Under the pieces are notes generated by a model that had not been told where the DNA came from, did no database searches, and saw only the letters and a program-made list of their open reading frames with translations. A program made the translations under genes and the position numbers. A stretch of 64,000 bases of DNA from contig CAZHVS010000011.1 in NCBI GenBank assembly GCA_964536015.1, forward strand, positions 47,750 through 111,749, written 5' to 3'. Shown one piece after another: positions 25,823 to 36,758 of this stretch; positions within the stretch are counted from its first letter, which is position 1, and every line of letters begins with the position of its first letter. This stretch comes from CAZHVS01 sp964536015. GTDB lineage: Bacteria > Bacteroidota > Ignavibacteria > Ignavibacteriales > Ignavibacteriaceae.

Positions 25823-28150
25823 TTAAATTTTTTTACTTAAATCTTCAATAATGTTTTTAAGCAAATCATTAATTTGTATACGAGTGAAAGGTTTTGAAAT
25901 ATAATAATTAAATCCAAGTTCAAGAAATCTTTCTTTATCTTCAGACATAGCATAGCCTGTTATAGCAACTATTTTAACATTCTCATAACCGGGAGTTTCT
26001 CTAATTAGCTTTGCTGTTGACACTCCATCTAAACCCGCCCCTAAATTAATATCCATTAAAATAACATCATACTTATTATTTTTAATTGCATTTAAAGCAT
26101 CTACTCCAGATGGGACGTTATCAATTATTGCAATCTTATCAATAAACTTAGTTATAACTTCAGCATTGATTTCATTATCTTCAACCAATAAAATGTTTAA
26201 ATTTCTTGCTGAAAGCATATTATTCGTTTGATTATTTTTTTGAACAAGTTGAGTTATTGAATCGTCAACTATCCTTACCCCAGGAAAATAAATACTAAAA
26301 ATTGAGCCAACATTAACATCACTTTCAACTGTTATCCGTCCATCCATAAGTTCAACCATTTTTTTAGCTATGGTTAAGCCTAATCCTGCACCTTCATACT
26401 TTCTTGAAAAACCTTCACTTACCTGTCTGAATTCATGGAAAATTAATTTTTGTTTATCGCGTGAAATTCCGATTCCGGTATCTTTTATACTTAATACAGC
26501 AATTAATCCATCCTCAGATTCTATTGAATCTACTATAATCTCAATACTTCCTTTATGTGTGTATTTAATAGCATTATCAACAATATTTATAATTATCTGG
26601 TTCATCAATCTTTCATCAACAATTGCTGAAATAGATGGATCTTTAATGATGTAGCTGAAAGCAAGGTTTTTTTCATAAGCAAAATTCTCATATTGAGTGA
26701 GAAGATACTTGACTTTACTAGGCAGGTAATAGTCTTTAATTACAAGTAAGGAAGCATTTGATTCAAGTTCAGATAGATCAAGAATGGAATTAAGAGTGTT
26801 CATTAATCTCATACCAGATTTATGAATTTTTTTAACGGTCTCTAAATTGTGCGAATCTTTTAATTCCTCCATTAAAATCTGAGCCATTCCAAGAATTCCG
26901 GTCATAGGAGTTCTTAGTTAATGGCTAACATTAGCCAAGAGAGAAGATTTCAGTCTGCTGGATTCTTCAGATATTGCCATTGCTTCTTTAAGTTGGTTTT
27001 CCATCTCTTTACGTTTTGTTACATCTCTTCCGACGACCTGAATACCATTAAACTTGTTATCAGAAAAAATTGGTGAACCCTGGAACTCAATTATTGCAAG
27101 ACTGCCATCTTTTCTTATAATTTCTACTTCGACTTCTACACTATAACCAAATCTGTTTCGTTCCATCGATTCTTTAACTTTTGCTAGTTGTTCACCCAGT
27201 AAAAAGTTTTCTGCTTTTTTGCCAATCATTTCGAAAGGATCAAATCCAAGAATTTTTATAGAAGAATTAGTTGCAAAAGTAACTACATCATTTTTATCAA
27301 GGATGAGAATAATATCAGAAATTCTTTCAACTAGACCCCTAAACTTTTGTTCACTCTCTTTTAAAGCTATCTCAGCAAGATACTTTTGAGTAATATCGGT
27401 AAATAAACCGATGCTGCCAATTACAATTCCGTTTTTATCATAAACTGGTGAACCACTAATCTCAGACCAAATAATATCGCCGTTTTTTTTAATTAGACGA
27501 AGTTCGTATTTGTCTGAAATACCTCTGGCTCTAAGAATATTTTTCTCTTGTGTAATTTTTTTATCTTCGGAATGTATTAAAAAATCAGTTGCTATTTTAC
27601 CAATTAATTCATCATTTGAATATCCAAGTATATCGCAAAACCGCTGATTTGCGAAAAGTATTTTATCTTTTAAATCAGTCTGAAGAAGACCTTCACTCAT
27701 ATAATTTATAAGTGTTCTATATTGCTCTTCACTTTTTCTTAAATCCTCAAGCGCTTTTTTTCTTTGCTGTCGAATTACAACTTCTTTTAATTCTCTCTGT
27801 ATAGCTGGGACGATTCGTTTTAAGTTGGTTTTCATTATGTAGTCATGAGCTCCGCTTCTCATCATCTCAACAGCGATGTCTTCACCTACCGTACCTGAAA
27901 CGAGTATAAAAGGGATATCAATATGTTTTGATTTGAATAGAGCAAGTGATTCTGCTCCACTAAATTTGGGCATTGCAAAATCAGAGATTACCAGATCCCA
28001 TTCTTCTGAGGATAAAGCTTCATCCATAGCTTTTGCTGTTTCTACAATTTTGGAATCAACTTGATAACCTTCTTTTTTTAATGCTCTAAGAATTAATAAA
28101 GCATCATCTGGATTATCTTCAACTATTAATATTTTTAATTTTTCAGCCAT
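25823..28150 (-). pseudogene. Hybrid histidine kinase interrupted by one in-frame stop at the H-box
   Basis: Read on the minus strand, the frame is open for 776 codons apart from a single TAA at 26918-26920. The upstream part (28150 to 26918) encodes a receiver domain (~1-125), two PAS domains (~135-260 and ~270-390) and the start of HisKA up to LLANVSH. The next codon, normally Glu in the SHELRTP box, is TAA; LRTPMTGILG then continues in the same frame, followed by the HATPase domain and a second receiver domain. GAA to TAA is a single-base change, with no frameshift. The downstream ATG at 26905 has no ribosome site. Either the gene is newly inactivated, the base is a sequencing error, or two separate polypeptides are made. 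Confidence 0.88.
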
Positions 28151-28156
28151 AAATAC

Positions 28157-28594
28157 TTATTCAAATGGAAGTTCGTTTAATACTAACCAATACAACCCTA
28201 TTTGTTGAGAGCAATCGATAAATTTATTAAAATCAACTGGTTTCCTAATATAGCTATTAGCACCAAGTTGATATGCACTCTTCAAATCATTTTCTTCAAG
28301 TGAACTTGTTAATACAACCACGGGTGTATATTTATATAGAGCGCTATTTCTTAACTCTTTCAAAATTTCTAAACCATCTACTTTAGGCAATTTTAAATCC
28401 AGTAAAATAACAGCGGGTTTTTTATTTATATCTCTGTTAATAAATTCACCCGTTGCATTAATATAATCGACAGCAAGGCCTCCATCCTTTAGTGTAATTA
28501 TTTCATTTTTTAAATTATTTTTTTTGAAGGCACGAATTGTAAGTTCAACATCATCAGGGTTGTCTTCAATTAGCCAGATAGTTTTATTTTCCAT
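28157..28594 (-). CDS. Single-domain response regulator
   Basis: A 145-residue receiver-only protein: acidic pocket IEDNPDD, phospho-acceptor Asp in VILLDLKLPKVDG, TSS switch residues in VVVLTSS and Lys in SYIRKPVDF. This is the CheY-like Rcp1 type that typically partners bacteriophytochrome or multi-PAS kinases. It is encoded 23 bp after the giant kinase and 7 bp before the interrupted hybrid kinase, with ribosome site AAGGA. It has no output domain, so it relays phosphate or binds a target protein. Confidence 0.92.
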   Translation of the reverse strand: MENKTIWLIEDNPDDVELTIRAFKKNNLKNEIITLKDGGLAVDYINATGEFINRDINKKPAVILLDLKLPKVDGLEILKELRNSALYKYTPVVVLTSSLEENDLKSAYQLGANSYIRKPVDFNKFIDCSQQIGLYWLVLNELPFE

Positions 28595-28616
28595 AAAATA
28601 TCCTTTGCATAGTTAA

Positions 28617-31600
28617 TTAATTAATTGTAAAATAAAAAGTTGAGCCGGAATTTATTTCACTTTCTGCCCAGATTTTTCCACCATGTTTGTTAATAATTCT
28701 TTGAACTGTTGCAAGTCCAACACCGGTTCCTGGAAATTCATCCTGGGTATGAAGACGTTGAAAAACTCCGAATAATTTTGAATAAAACTTCATCTCAAAA
28801 CCAACGCCGTTATCTTTTACAAAATATATTTTTTTGTTATTCTTTAATTCACATCCAATTTCAATAATGCTTTTTTCTTTATGTGAAGAAAACTTGATTG
28901 CATTATCGATTAAATTCTGAAGACAAATTTTCATTAACTGTGGATCAAATGAATCATACATTTCTTTTTGAATTTTTATTTCCACTTGTCTTGATTTATC
29001 AAATTCAGTCAACTCTTTATAAATTTCAAATGCAATATCGGAAATATTTCCGGTTTCTCTACTAATCCCTTTTCTTGTTACTCTTGACATATTTAAAATA
29101 TCATCAATTAATTTAGCCATTTTTTGACTATTCATTCTAACTCTTTCAAGATAATTCTTTGCTTCATCATCAAGCTTATCAGAATAATCCTCAAATAATG
29201 CGTGACTAAAACCATCAATCGCTCGTAAAGGAGCTCTTAAATCGTGTGATACTGAATATGAAAACGCTTCAAGTTCCTTATTTATTGCTTCAAGCTGTGC
29301 AGTTCTTTCAATTACTCTTTGTTCAAGTTCTTCGTTTAATTTTTTTATTTCTGCTTCGGCAATCTTATTCTCAGTTATATCTCTCCACGAAACAAATAAA
29401 GCCGATTTTCCTTCAATTGGTAATGCAGTCAAATTAACTTCAACCCAAAATTCAGTTCCGTCAGTTTTTGTGTGAACCCATTCAAATCTGTTACTACCAA
29501 ACTTTAAAGCTTTTTCTATCATAATATTTGCTTTGTCTTTAGAATTCATTCCATCCGGTTGTTTTTCAGGAGAAATAATTTCAGGTGGTTTGTTTATTAT
29601 GTCTTTTCTATTAGCTTTTAGCATTTCAAGTGCAGAGTTATTGCAGTCGACAAATACATTGTCAATTATTAGAAGATATGCATCTGACGACTCAGTAAAT
29701 AGTGTCCTAAATTTAGCTTCACTTTTTTGAATAGCTTCTTCAGCTTTTTTTCTTTCCGTTATATCACGGCAAATTCCTTCATGATAAAGTACTTTTCCAT
29801 TTTCATCTTTAATATATCTTGCATTATCTTCAATCCAGATTATATCACCATTCTTTTTTCTTAATCTGTAAGATTCAAACTGATTAATGAAGTTAGGATT
29901 GTAAGAAATAATTTCATCCCTTTCTTCACTACTAACATAAAGTGTAGAAGGAATATGAACTTTTAATAATTCCTCTTTATTTTCATAACCGAGCATCTGT
30001 ACAAAAGCTGGATTGACATCAATAAAATAGCCATCGGTAGTGCTGCGATAGAAGCCATTAGGCATTGTTTCAATCAGGTTTCTATATTTTTCTTCGCTAG
30101 CTTTTATTGCATCTTCAGCTAATTTTCTTTCGGTTATATCACGTGTAATTGATATGATACAATTTTCATTATTTACTTTAATAATTTTTGCAGACATCAA
30201 ACCAGTTCGTATTGAACCATCTTTATATCTGAATTGAGCTTCAAGTCCAATTACTTCTCCGTTTTTTTGCAACCCTTCTATAAGTCTTTTTCTATCCTCA
30301 GGATTAACCCAAATATTAATATCCAATGAAGATTTTCCTTTAACATCCTCAAAAGAATAACCAGTCAATTTCTCAAATCCTTCGTTTGAGTCGATAAATA
30401 ATCCATCTGATAATCTGTTAATGTTTATAGCATCAGGACTAGTATGGAATGCTTTTCCAAATTTATCCTCTGAAGATTTTAGAGCTTCTTCGGTTAACTT
30501 GCGCTCTGTTATATCATGAATTATGGAATGCAGATATTTTATTCCATCAATCTCTATTAAGCTGCTAAATACTTCAATATCTCTTATTTTACCATTGGCA
30601 AGTTTATGTTTAAACTCAAATCTAGTTTTAGATTCATCATAAACTTTTTTCATTTCTTTTTTTACTAATTCTGGTCCTAAAATGTTTAATTCAGAAATTT
30701 TCATTTCTCTTAATTTTTCAAGAGGGTAGCCATAAAAGTCTGCAGCGGCTTTGTTTGCATCCACTATTTTTCCGGTTTCATACTCAATAAGCAGTTTAAT
30801 AGCTGAATGATTATGAAACAAGTTCCGGTATTTTTCTTCGCTCTTTTTTAGTGCAATCTCAAATTGTTTTCTTTCGGTAATATCCAAGTACGAACCTACG
30901 ATACCTGCAGGTTTTCCATTTTCATCAACAAAGACATTTTTTGCATAAATGACATCTCTATCCTCACCTTTTATATTTCGAACTTTGAATTCATATATCT
31001 GAAGTTGAGGATTATTCAGAAGTTCTAAATCTTTTTTATCATAAATATTGGCAAATTCGCTTGGCCATATATCAAAGACATTTTTTCCTTTTAGCTCTTC
31101 GGATGTAAATCCCATCTCCTTTGTAAATGCAAGATTGCATCCTAAGTATTTGAGTTCTTTGTCTTTAAAGAAAACGGGTGTAGGAATAGAATCTAACAAT
31201 GCCTCTGTAAAATAAAGGCTTTCTTTAATTTTAGTATTCTTTTCTTTAATCTCTAGTTCAGCATTTTTCCTCTCAGTAATATCTAGATGTGTTCCTGCCA
31301 TTTGTAAAGGCTTATTATCTTCACTCCATTCGCTTACTCTTCCTTTGTCCAAAATCCAAATCCAATTTCCATTTTTGTGTTTCATTCTTATTTCGCATTC
31401 ATAAGAGTCTTTTTCTCCTATAAAATGTTTTTCTAATTCATTAGTAGCTTTTATTAAATCATCGGGATGAATTAAAGTTTCCCACGTTTTAATCGTTGTT
31501 GGTTGAAGCTCTTCTAAAGTATAACCGCAAATTTCTGCCCATCTTTCATTTATAATTATTTCTCCTGTTGGAATATTCCAATTCCATAATCCAAGTTTTG

Positions 31601-34600
31601 AACCTTCTACTGCAAGTTTAAGTAATTCCTGACTTTTTTTAAGAGATTCTTCGGCCATTTTTCTATCATTAATATCAATATGAATGCCGGATGCTCTTAT
31701 TGGTTTTCCATTGCTATCTCTTTCTGAAATTCTTCCCCAATTCAATATCCATTTATAACTACCATCTTTACATTTAAGTCTATGCTCAACTTTATAAACA
31801 GGTGAAATTCCTTCTGCATGTTCTTTAGCAGCTTTTTCTGCAAGTAATCGGTCATCAGGATGAATCAAATAAGTCCAGTAATCTCTTGTTGATTCAATCT
31901 CTTCTAATTTATAACCGAGCATTTTAGCCCAATTTTCGTTACGAAAAATTTCTCCGGTAATCATATTCTGATCCCAAAGACCAATTTCTCCTCCTTCAAT
32001 AGCGAGATTTAATCGTCGTTCACTTTCGTAAAGTAATTCTTCAGCTTTTTTTCGTTCAGTGATATCCGATACAGTACCTAAAACTCCAATTATTTCATTT
32101 TTATTATCTAAAAGAGGTTGAAGACAAACACTTCCCCAGACTATATTTCCGTTCTTATGTAAGTATCGTTTTTCATATCTGACTATATCTTTTTCACCAG
32201 AAATTATTTTTTGCATATTTGCTCTAGTGATAATTATGTCATCAGGATGAGTATAATCTTCGCTTTTCATATTTTTTAGTTCTTCATAAGAATAACCCAG
32301 CATTTTAAAATAAGCATTATTGAATTCTACATATCCTCCATCTAATGATCGAATACCAACAGCGAGGGCAGTATTGTTAAAAAGAGTTCTATATTTCAAT
32401 TCACTGGCAATTATAGCTTCTTCTGCAAGTTTTCTTTCTGTTACATCCTGAATTGTTCCAATCATTTTAATGGGGTTACCAGCTTTATCAAATTCTAGTT
32501 CACCAAGCCCATGCACCCATCTTATTGCATGGTCATTTTGTCTTATTATTCTGTATTCTTTATTGAATTTGTTGAAATTACTGAGTACATGTATTGACAA
32601 GTGGTAAGACATTTCTACAGTATCATCTGGATGAATAAGCTTTAGCCATCCTTGAGTATTTTTCTTGAAAGTTTCATCTATTCCAAATATTTCGTCCAAT
32701 TTTTTTGAAGATTTCCATTCGTCAGATTGTATATTGAAATAATATGAGCCAAGATTTCCCACTTCCTGAGATTTTTCCAGGAAATAATTATTTTCTTTTA
32801 GAATGTTATTAATTCTACGTTGTTCTGAAATATCTGCTGATATTCCAACAAGAGCTATTACATTTCCATTAACATCTCGGACTTGTGATGTTCGTAAAAA
32901 TATTGGAAATTCAGTACCATCTTTCCGAAGATTTAATATCTCACCTTGCCAGGGTTGAGTATGACTTACTGATAAAATTTCATTCAATAATTCGACTGGA
33001 TTATTAGGAGACCAAACGATACTGATTTCTTTACCAATAACTTCATTAAATTTGTATCCATATGCGGAAAGAAAAGCTTTATTTACATAAATTAATTTAT
33101 TATCAAGATCAGTAATAGTGGCTATTTCATTAATACCTTCTAATGCCTGTGCTAAAAGAGCATTTGTTTCTTCTGCTTTTTTTCGAACTTTTATTTCTTT
33201 TTCAAGTTCAGTATTCCTACGATTTAATTCATTAAATAATTGATAATTATGTATTGCAACAGCAATATTATTGGCAGCAATTTGCAGATGTTCAAGATCT
33301 TCTTTAGTAAATTCTTTAACCTGTTTTGTTGTATAAATTCCAATTAAACCTAGTATTTCATTTTTAATTTTTAATGGAGCCCCTGCATATGAAACGAACT
33401 GATATGCATTGTAATGATTATTTTTAATCTTTTTCAGTTGTCTTATATTATTAATGTTTGTAACAGTTACTGGTTTTAATCCCGATAAAATTTCTTTAGC
33501 AAGTCCAATATGGGGAGAAATTGTTTTCTGCAGATATTTTTTATGTATGCCTACCGATGATAATACAATTAATTCATCATTTTCCAGAGTACGTAAAATA
33601 CAGGAATCTACTTCAAACGTATCTTTAATTTTATTAACAAGTGTATCTATCATTATCTGGAATGGAAGCTCACCAACAACTGAGGAAGTTATCTCATTTA
33701 TAAGTTTTAATCTTCTATTATAAAGCTCTATTCTTTTTTGGTCAAGTATTCTTTTAGTAATATCTTGAGCAGTGCCTTGTGTACCAATTGCATTTCCTTG
33801 TTTATCTAATATTGTTTGTGCATTAAATAATAAATAAATCGGATCACCATTTTTTTTGCAATGGATGGTTTCGTAATTATTTAAAGAACCTTTTTCAATT
33901 AATAGCCTATTAAAAGTATCCTTATCTTTTTTCTTAAAACTTTTTTCGAGAAAATTTATGAAAGGTTTTCCAAGCATCTCAGATAATGTATACCCAAATA
34001 CATTTTCCCAGGATTTATTTAGATAAACATATCTTCCTTTTTTATCACATCTCCAAATTAGATCCTGTGCTGTCTCCACAAGACTATTATATAGTCTCTC
34101 TGATTTTTTAAGCTGAACTTCTGAAATTTTCCTTGCCGAAATATCCTGAAAGAAAACTGCCATTCTATTTTCAAGGATATGAAATGCATGAATCTCAAAT
34201 GCGCCTTGAATTAGATCATCTTTATAAATTACTTCATCTCTATCAAGGACTAAATCTTTTTTTGCGATCTCTTTATATTGTTCAGGAATTTCTGTTTCTC
34301 TCAAATTTGGAAAAGCATCAGTAATTTTTTTGCCTATTAATGATGAATGATTAATCCCGAGCATCTTATCAGCAGTTTTGTTTGCACCAGTAAAAATTAA
34401 CTCATCTTTTTCATTCAGCTCATAAAAATGTACACCAAATGGAGAATTATTTATTAATGTTTGAAGGAATTTTTCCCGATTCTGTATTTCTATTGTTTTA
34501 TTAACAGTATCACTTATGTCACTTACTACTCCTAGGATTCCAATTAATTTATTTTTTTTATTATAAATGTAGCTGTTTCTTTGATTGAACCACCTTTCTC

Positions 34601-35078
34601 TACCGGATTTATCAATTATTTTATATTCAAAAACCTTAGGTTCATCACCATCAATTATTTTTTTCCATTGTATTTGAAAATAATTATTGAAATCAGGATG
34701 AATTAATTTTTTAATTAATAATTTGTTTTTATAAAATTCTTCAGGTGTATAACCTGTTAATTGAAGAGATGCCGGACTTATATACTCGAATTTTCCTTCT
34801 GGCAGAGACAATCTATAGATCAAATCCTTACTATTTTCTGTTAAAAATCTGTATTTGTGTTCGCTCTCCTGGGTTTTCTTCTTTTCAGCTTCTAAATCTT
34901 TTAGCATTTTTTTTAATACTTTAGATTGTTGCTTCAATGATTTTTGATTATCCTCTAACTGAATAATTTTTTCTTTCAATTGTGGGTAGTAGCTTTTAAC
35001 TGAAAATTGTTCTTCTATTCCAATAAATTTATTACGGACTTTCTTTAAATCATTTTTTGATTTAGAAGGCTTCTTCAT
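28617..35078 (-). CDS. Giant cytoplasmic multi-PAS/GAF sensor histidine kinase (2153 residues)
   Basis: Layout by recurring PAS starts (SE.KYR.L-type) and PAC ends (DITERK): a coiled coil (~1-70), three PAS domains (~75-440), GAF (~455-610), ten more PAS domains (~640-1895), a coiled coil, then HisKA with SVSHDLRAPLRAIDGFS (phospho-acceptor His1945) and a HATPase domain (N box LQNLIDNAIKFSS, G boxes DNGVGF and GTGVGLATVQRI). No signal peptide or membrane segment is visible, so it is cytoplasmic. Thirteen PAS domains is far above the usual one to four. Ligands cannot be assigned. It overlaps the end of the upstream dehydrogenase gene by 17 bp and is followed by a receiver protein, which is the likely phosphate acceptor. 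Confidence 0.92.
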   Translation of the reverse strand: MKKPSKSKNDLKKVRNKFIGIEEQFSVKSYYPQLKEKIIQLEDNQKSLKQQSKVLKKMLKDLEAEKKKTQESEHKYRFLTENSKDLIYRLSLPEGKFEYISPASLQLTGYTPEEFYKNKLLIKKLIHPDFNNYFQIQWKKIIDGDEPKVFEYKIIDKSGRERWFNQRNSYIYNKKNKLIGILGVVSDISDTVNKTIEIQNREKFLQTLINNSPFGVHFYELNEKDELIFTGANKTADKMLGINHSSLIGKKITDAFPNLRETEIPEQYKEIAKKDLVLDRDEVIYKDDLIQGAFEIHAFHILENRMAVFFQDISARKISEVQLKKSERLYNSLVETAQDLIWRCDKKGRYVYLNKSWENVFGYTLSEMLGKPFINFLEKSFKKKDKDTFNRLLIEKGSLNNYETIHCKKNGDPIYLLFNAQTILDKQGNAIGTQGTAQDITKRILDQKRIELYNRRLKLINEITSSVVGELPFQIMIDTLVNKIKDTFEVDSCILRTLENDELIVLSSVGIHKKYLQKTISPHIGLAKEILSGLKPVTVTNINNIRQLKKIKNNHYNAYQFVSYAGAPLKIKNEILGLIGIYTTKQVKEFTKEDLEHLQIAANNIAVAIHNYQLFNELNRRNTELEKEIKVRKKAEETNALLAQALEGINEIATITDLDNKLIYVNKAFLSAYGYKFNEVIGKEISIVWSPNNPVELLNEILSVSHTQPWQGEILNLRKDGTEFPIFLRTSQVRDVNGNVIALVGISADISEQRRINNILKENNYFLEKSQEVGNLGSYYFNIQSDEWKSSKKLDEIFGIDETFKKNTQGWLKLIHPDDTVEMSYHLSIHVLSNFNKFNKEYRIIRQNDHAIRWVHGLGELEFDKAGNPIKMIGTIQDVTERKLAEEAIIASELKYRTLFNNTALAVGIRSLDGGYVEFNNAYFKMLGYSYEELKNMKSEDYTHPDDIIITRANMQKIISGEKDIVRYEKRYLHKNGNIVWGSVCLQPLLDNKNEIIGVLGTVSDITERKKAEELLYESERRLNLAIEGGEIGLWDQNMITGEIFRNENWAKMLGYKLEEIESTRDYWTYLIHPDDRLLAEKAAKEHAEGISPVYKVEHRLKCKDGSYKWILNWGRISERDSNGKPIRASGIHIDINDRKMAEESLKKSQELLKLAVEGSKLGLWNWNIPTGEIIINERWAEICGYTLEELQPTTIKTWETLIHPDDLIKATNELEKHFIGEKDSYECEIRMKHKNGNWIWILDKGRVSEWSEDNKPLQMAGTHLDITERKNAELEIKEKNTKIKESLYFTEALLDSIPTPVFFKDKELKYLGCNLAFTKEMGFTSEELKGKNVFDIWPSEFANIYDKKDLELLNNPQLQIYEFKVRNIKGEDRDVIYAKNVFVDENGKPAGIVGSYLDITERKQFEIALKKSEEKYRNLFHNHSAIKLLIEYETGKIVDANKAAADFYGYPLEKLREMKISELNILGPELVKKEMKKVYDESKTRFEFKHKLANGKIRDIEVFSSLIEIDGIKYLHSIIHDITERKLTEEALKSSEDKFGKAFHTSPDAININRLSDGLFIDSNEGFEKLTGYSFEDVKGKSSLDINIWVNPEDRKRLIEGLQKNGEVIGLEAQFRYKDGSIRTGLMSAKIIKVNNENCIISITRDITERKLAEDAIKASEEKYRNLIETMPNGFYRSTTDGYFIDVNPAFVQMLGYENKEELLKVHIPSTLYVSSEERDEIISYNPNFINQFESYRLRKKNGDIIWIEDNARYIKDENGKVLYHEGICRDITERKKAEEAIQKSEAKFRTLFTESSDAYLLIIDNVFVDCNNSALEMLKANRKDIINKPPEIISPEKQPDGMNSKDKANIMIEKALKFGSNRFEWVHTKTDGTEFWVEVNLTALPIEGKSALFVSWRDITENKIAEAEIKKLNEELEQRVIERTAQLEAINKELEAFSYSVSHDLRAPLRAIDGFSHALFEDYSDKLDDEAKNYLERVRMNSQKMAKLIDDILNMSRVTRKGISRETGNISDIAFEIYKELTEFDKSRQVEIKIQKEMYDSFDPQLMKICLQNLIDNAIKFSSHKEKSIIEIGCELKNNKKIYFVKDNGVGFEMKFYSKLFGVFQRLHTQDEFPGTGVGLATVQRIINKHGGKIWAESEINSGSTFYFTIN

Positions 35079-36225
35079 AGCACATCCTTATATCTTTTAG
35101 CGTTACTTGTTTTGGATTAGTAGCAAGGCAGGCATCATTTATTGCAATTTTCGATAAGATGTCTAAGTTAGAAAGTTTTACTCCTATATTCTTAAGTGAA
35201 TAGTCTATTCCTATTTTTTGCTTAAAGTCTTTTATTCTAGCAATTAAAAAATCTCTAATCAATGTTTTCTTTATTGAAGTATTTTGGAGACCAAAAATTT
35301 TAGCTATATCTGTATATTTTTCAGGGACAGAGTCAAAATTAAATTTTATTGCTGTTTCAAGTAAAAGAGAATTGCATTCACCATGAGGAAGATTTAATGA
35401 ACCGCCTAAACTATGAGCCATTGAATGAACAAGTCCTAATCCCGCATTTGAAAATGCAAATCCAGCAAATAAACTTCCAAGCATCATGTTATTTCTATAC
35501 AAAATATTTTTTGGATGCTTAATTACCATAGGTAAATTAAGTATGATAATTTCTATAGCTTTCAAAGCGTGATAATCTGTAATAGTAGAACTAGCATTCG
35601 AAACATATGCTTCAAAGGCATGAACCAGTGCATCCATTCCAGTCTGAATTGTTAATTCTTCTGACATTGTTAAAGTTGTTGATGTGTCAATTAAAGCTAC
35701 ATCTGGAACTGCTTTTTTGCTAACAATGGCAAATTTTCTTTTTTTACTGGTGTCGGTAATAATGGCAAATTGAGAAATATCAGCACTTGTACCTGCAGTA
35801 GTAGGAATACAAATCAATGGTAAACCGGGAATTTTAACTTCATCAACTCCCTCAAATTTAATAACAGGTTTATTATTAGTGAAAGCAATTCCAATTGCTT
35901 TTGCACAATCCATTGGACTGCCACCACCTAAAGCTACAAGAATATCGCAATTTTCTTTCTTTAGTAATTTAACACCATCTTCAACAGTTAAATCGGTAGG
36001 ATTTGGTTTGACTTTATCGAATACAAAAAATGAAATTTTTTCCTTTTTGAAAACAGATATAATTTTTTTTAACCACCCAGCTTTTATTAATCCCTCATCT
36101 GTAACTATAAAAACTTTTTTTGCCTTAAATCTTTTCACATATTGACCAGTAAGGTTTAGCGCTCCGGGTCCAAAGATGAATTCAGGTACAAAAAATTTTC
36201 TTAGCTGAGAGAAGTCAGTTTTCAT
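35062..36225 (-). CDS. Iron-containing alcohol dehydrogenase
   Basis: A 387-residue group III (Fe-dependent) dehydrogenase. It has the NAD-site GGGSPMDCAKA, GTSAD, and the metal ligands expected in GMDALVHAFE (Asp, His), LVHSMAHSLGG and LPHGECN. These enzymes interconvert alcohols and aldehydes with NAD(P)H; the substrate is unknown. It begins the minus-strand operon, preceded by an AAGGGG site, and its last 17 bases overlap the start of the giant kinase, so the two are translationally linked. Confidence 0.92.
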   Translation of the reverse strand: MKTDFSQLRKFFVPEFIFGPGALNLTGQYVKRFKAKKVFIVTDEGLIKAGWLKKIISVFKKEKISFFVFDKVKPNPTDLTVEDGVKLLKKENCDILVALGGGSPMDCAKAIGIAFTNNKPVIKFEGVDEVKIPGLPLICIPTTAGTSADISQFAIITDTSKKRKFAIVSKKAVPDVALIDTSTTLTMSEELTIQTGMDALVHAFEAYVSNASSTITDYHALKAIEIIILNLPMVIKHPKNILYRNNMMLGSLFAGFAFSNAGLGLVHSMAHSLGGSLNLPHGECNSLLLETAIKFNFDSVPEKYTDIAKIFGLQNTSIKKTLIRDFLIARIKDFKQKIGIDYSLKNIGVKLSNLDILSKIAINDACLATNPKQVTLKDIRMCYEEAF

Positions 36226-36538
36226 ATACAGCCCCTTTTGTTACCTGATAATAAGAATTCATAGGAGAGAAAAACTCTAAGGTAAGTAGAATTAATATGA
36301 TTAATAGCGGTAGAAATCATCTTTGTTCCAGGATATAAATTTTTATCTCCAAAACATTTTGCCATTCAATTTAATTAATCAATTTAATGTCTGTTTTAAT
36401 TTACAAATTGAATTTATTAAAATCCAATTAATTTTATTAAATCTTTAATAATTATCGATTTATATCCGGTAAGATTAAGTATTAGAATATTTTTTAATTA
36501 AGTGGATATAAATATTTTTCTTTTTTTCTAGCAGAAAT

Positions 36539-36706
36539 TCAGTCAGAACTAAGTTCAGAACAGATAAACTTGAAATGAGCAAATCGTTTAGTCGATTTAT
36601 TATAACCAGCATTGTGAGGTCTTAATTTGTCATCAAGATTTTCAGTCATACCAACATAAATAAAATTATGTTGAATACTTTTAATTGCGTAAACAATAAA
36701 TATAAA
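36539..36706 (-). pseudogene. Remnant of a GIY-YIG endonuclease-domain gene
   Basis: In the otherwise empty 36226-36758 stretch, minus-strand translation gives FIVYAIKSIQHNFIYVGMT, then LRPHNAGYNKSTKRFAHFK and a stop at 36539. This is the N-terminal two thirds of the small (~80-95 residue) GIY-YIG proteins common in Bacteroidetes-type genomes, with V-Y-A and Y-V-G standing for GIY and YIG. No ATG/GTG/TTG opens the domain, the usual RL.RHN is KLRPHN, and the C-terminal third with the catalytic Glu is missing. I call it decayed. The rest of the stretch (36226-36538) is AT-rich with no gene. Confidence 0.75.
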
Positions 36707-36728
36707 AAAGAGAATTATTAAAACTAAA

Positions 36729-36752
36729 AAGCTGAACGAAGAAGTTCAGCTT
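36729..36752 (-). terminator. Rho-independent terminator of tRNA-Leu
   Basis: On the minus strand AAGCTGAAC and GTTCAGCTT form a perfect 9-bp stem with a 6-nt loop (TTCTTC), followed directly by TTTAGTTTT. It begins seven bases after the tRNA 3' end. Confidence 0.85.
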
Positions 36753-36758
36753 GATGAG

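Noticed and set aside
26900..26930. Frameshift in the hybrid kinase
   Set aside because: Both halves are in the same frame; the break is a single TAA replacing the Glu codon.
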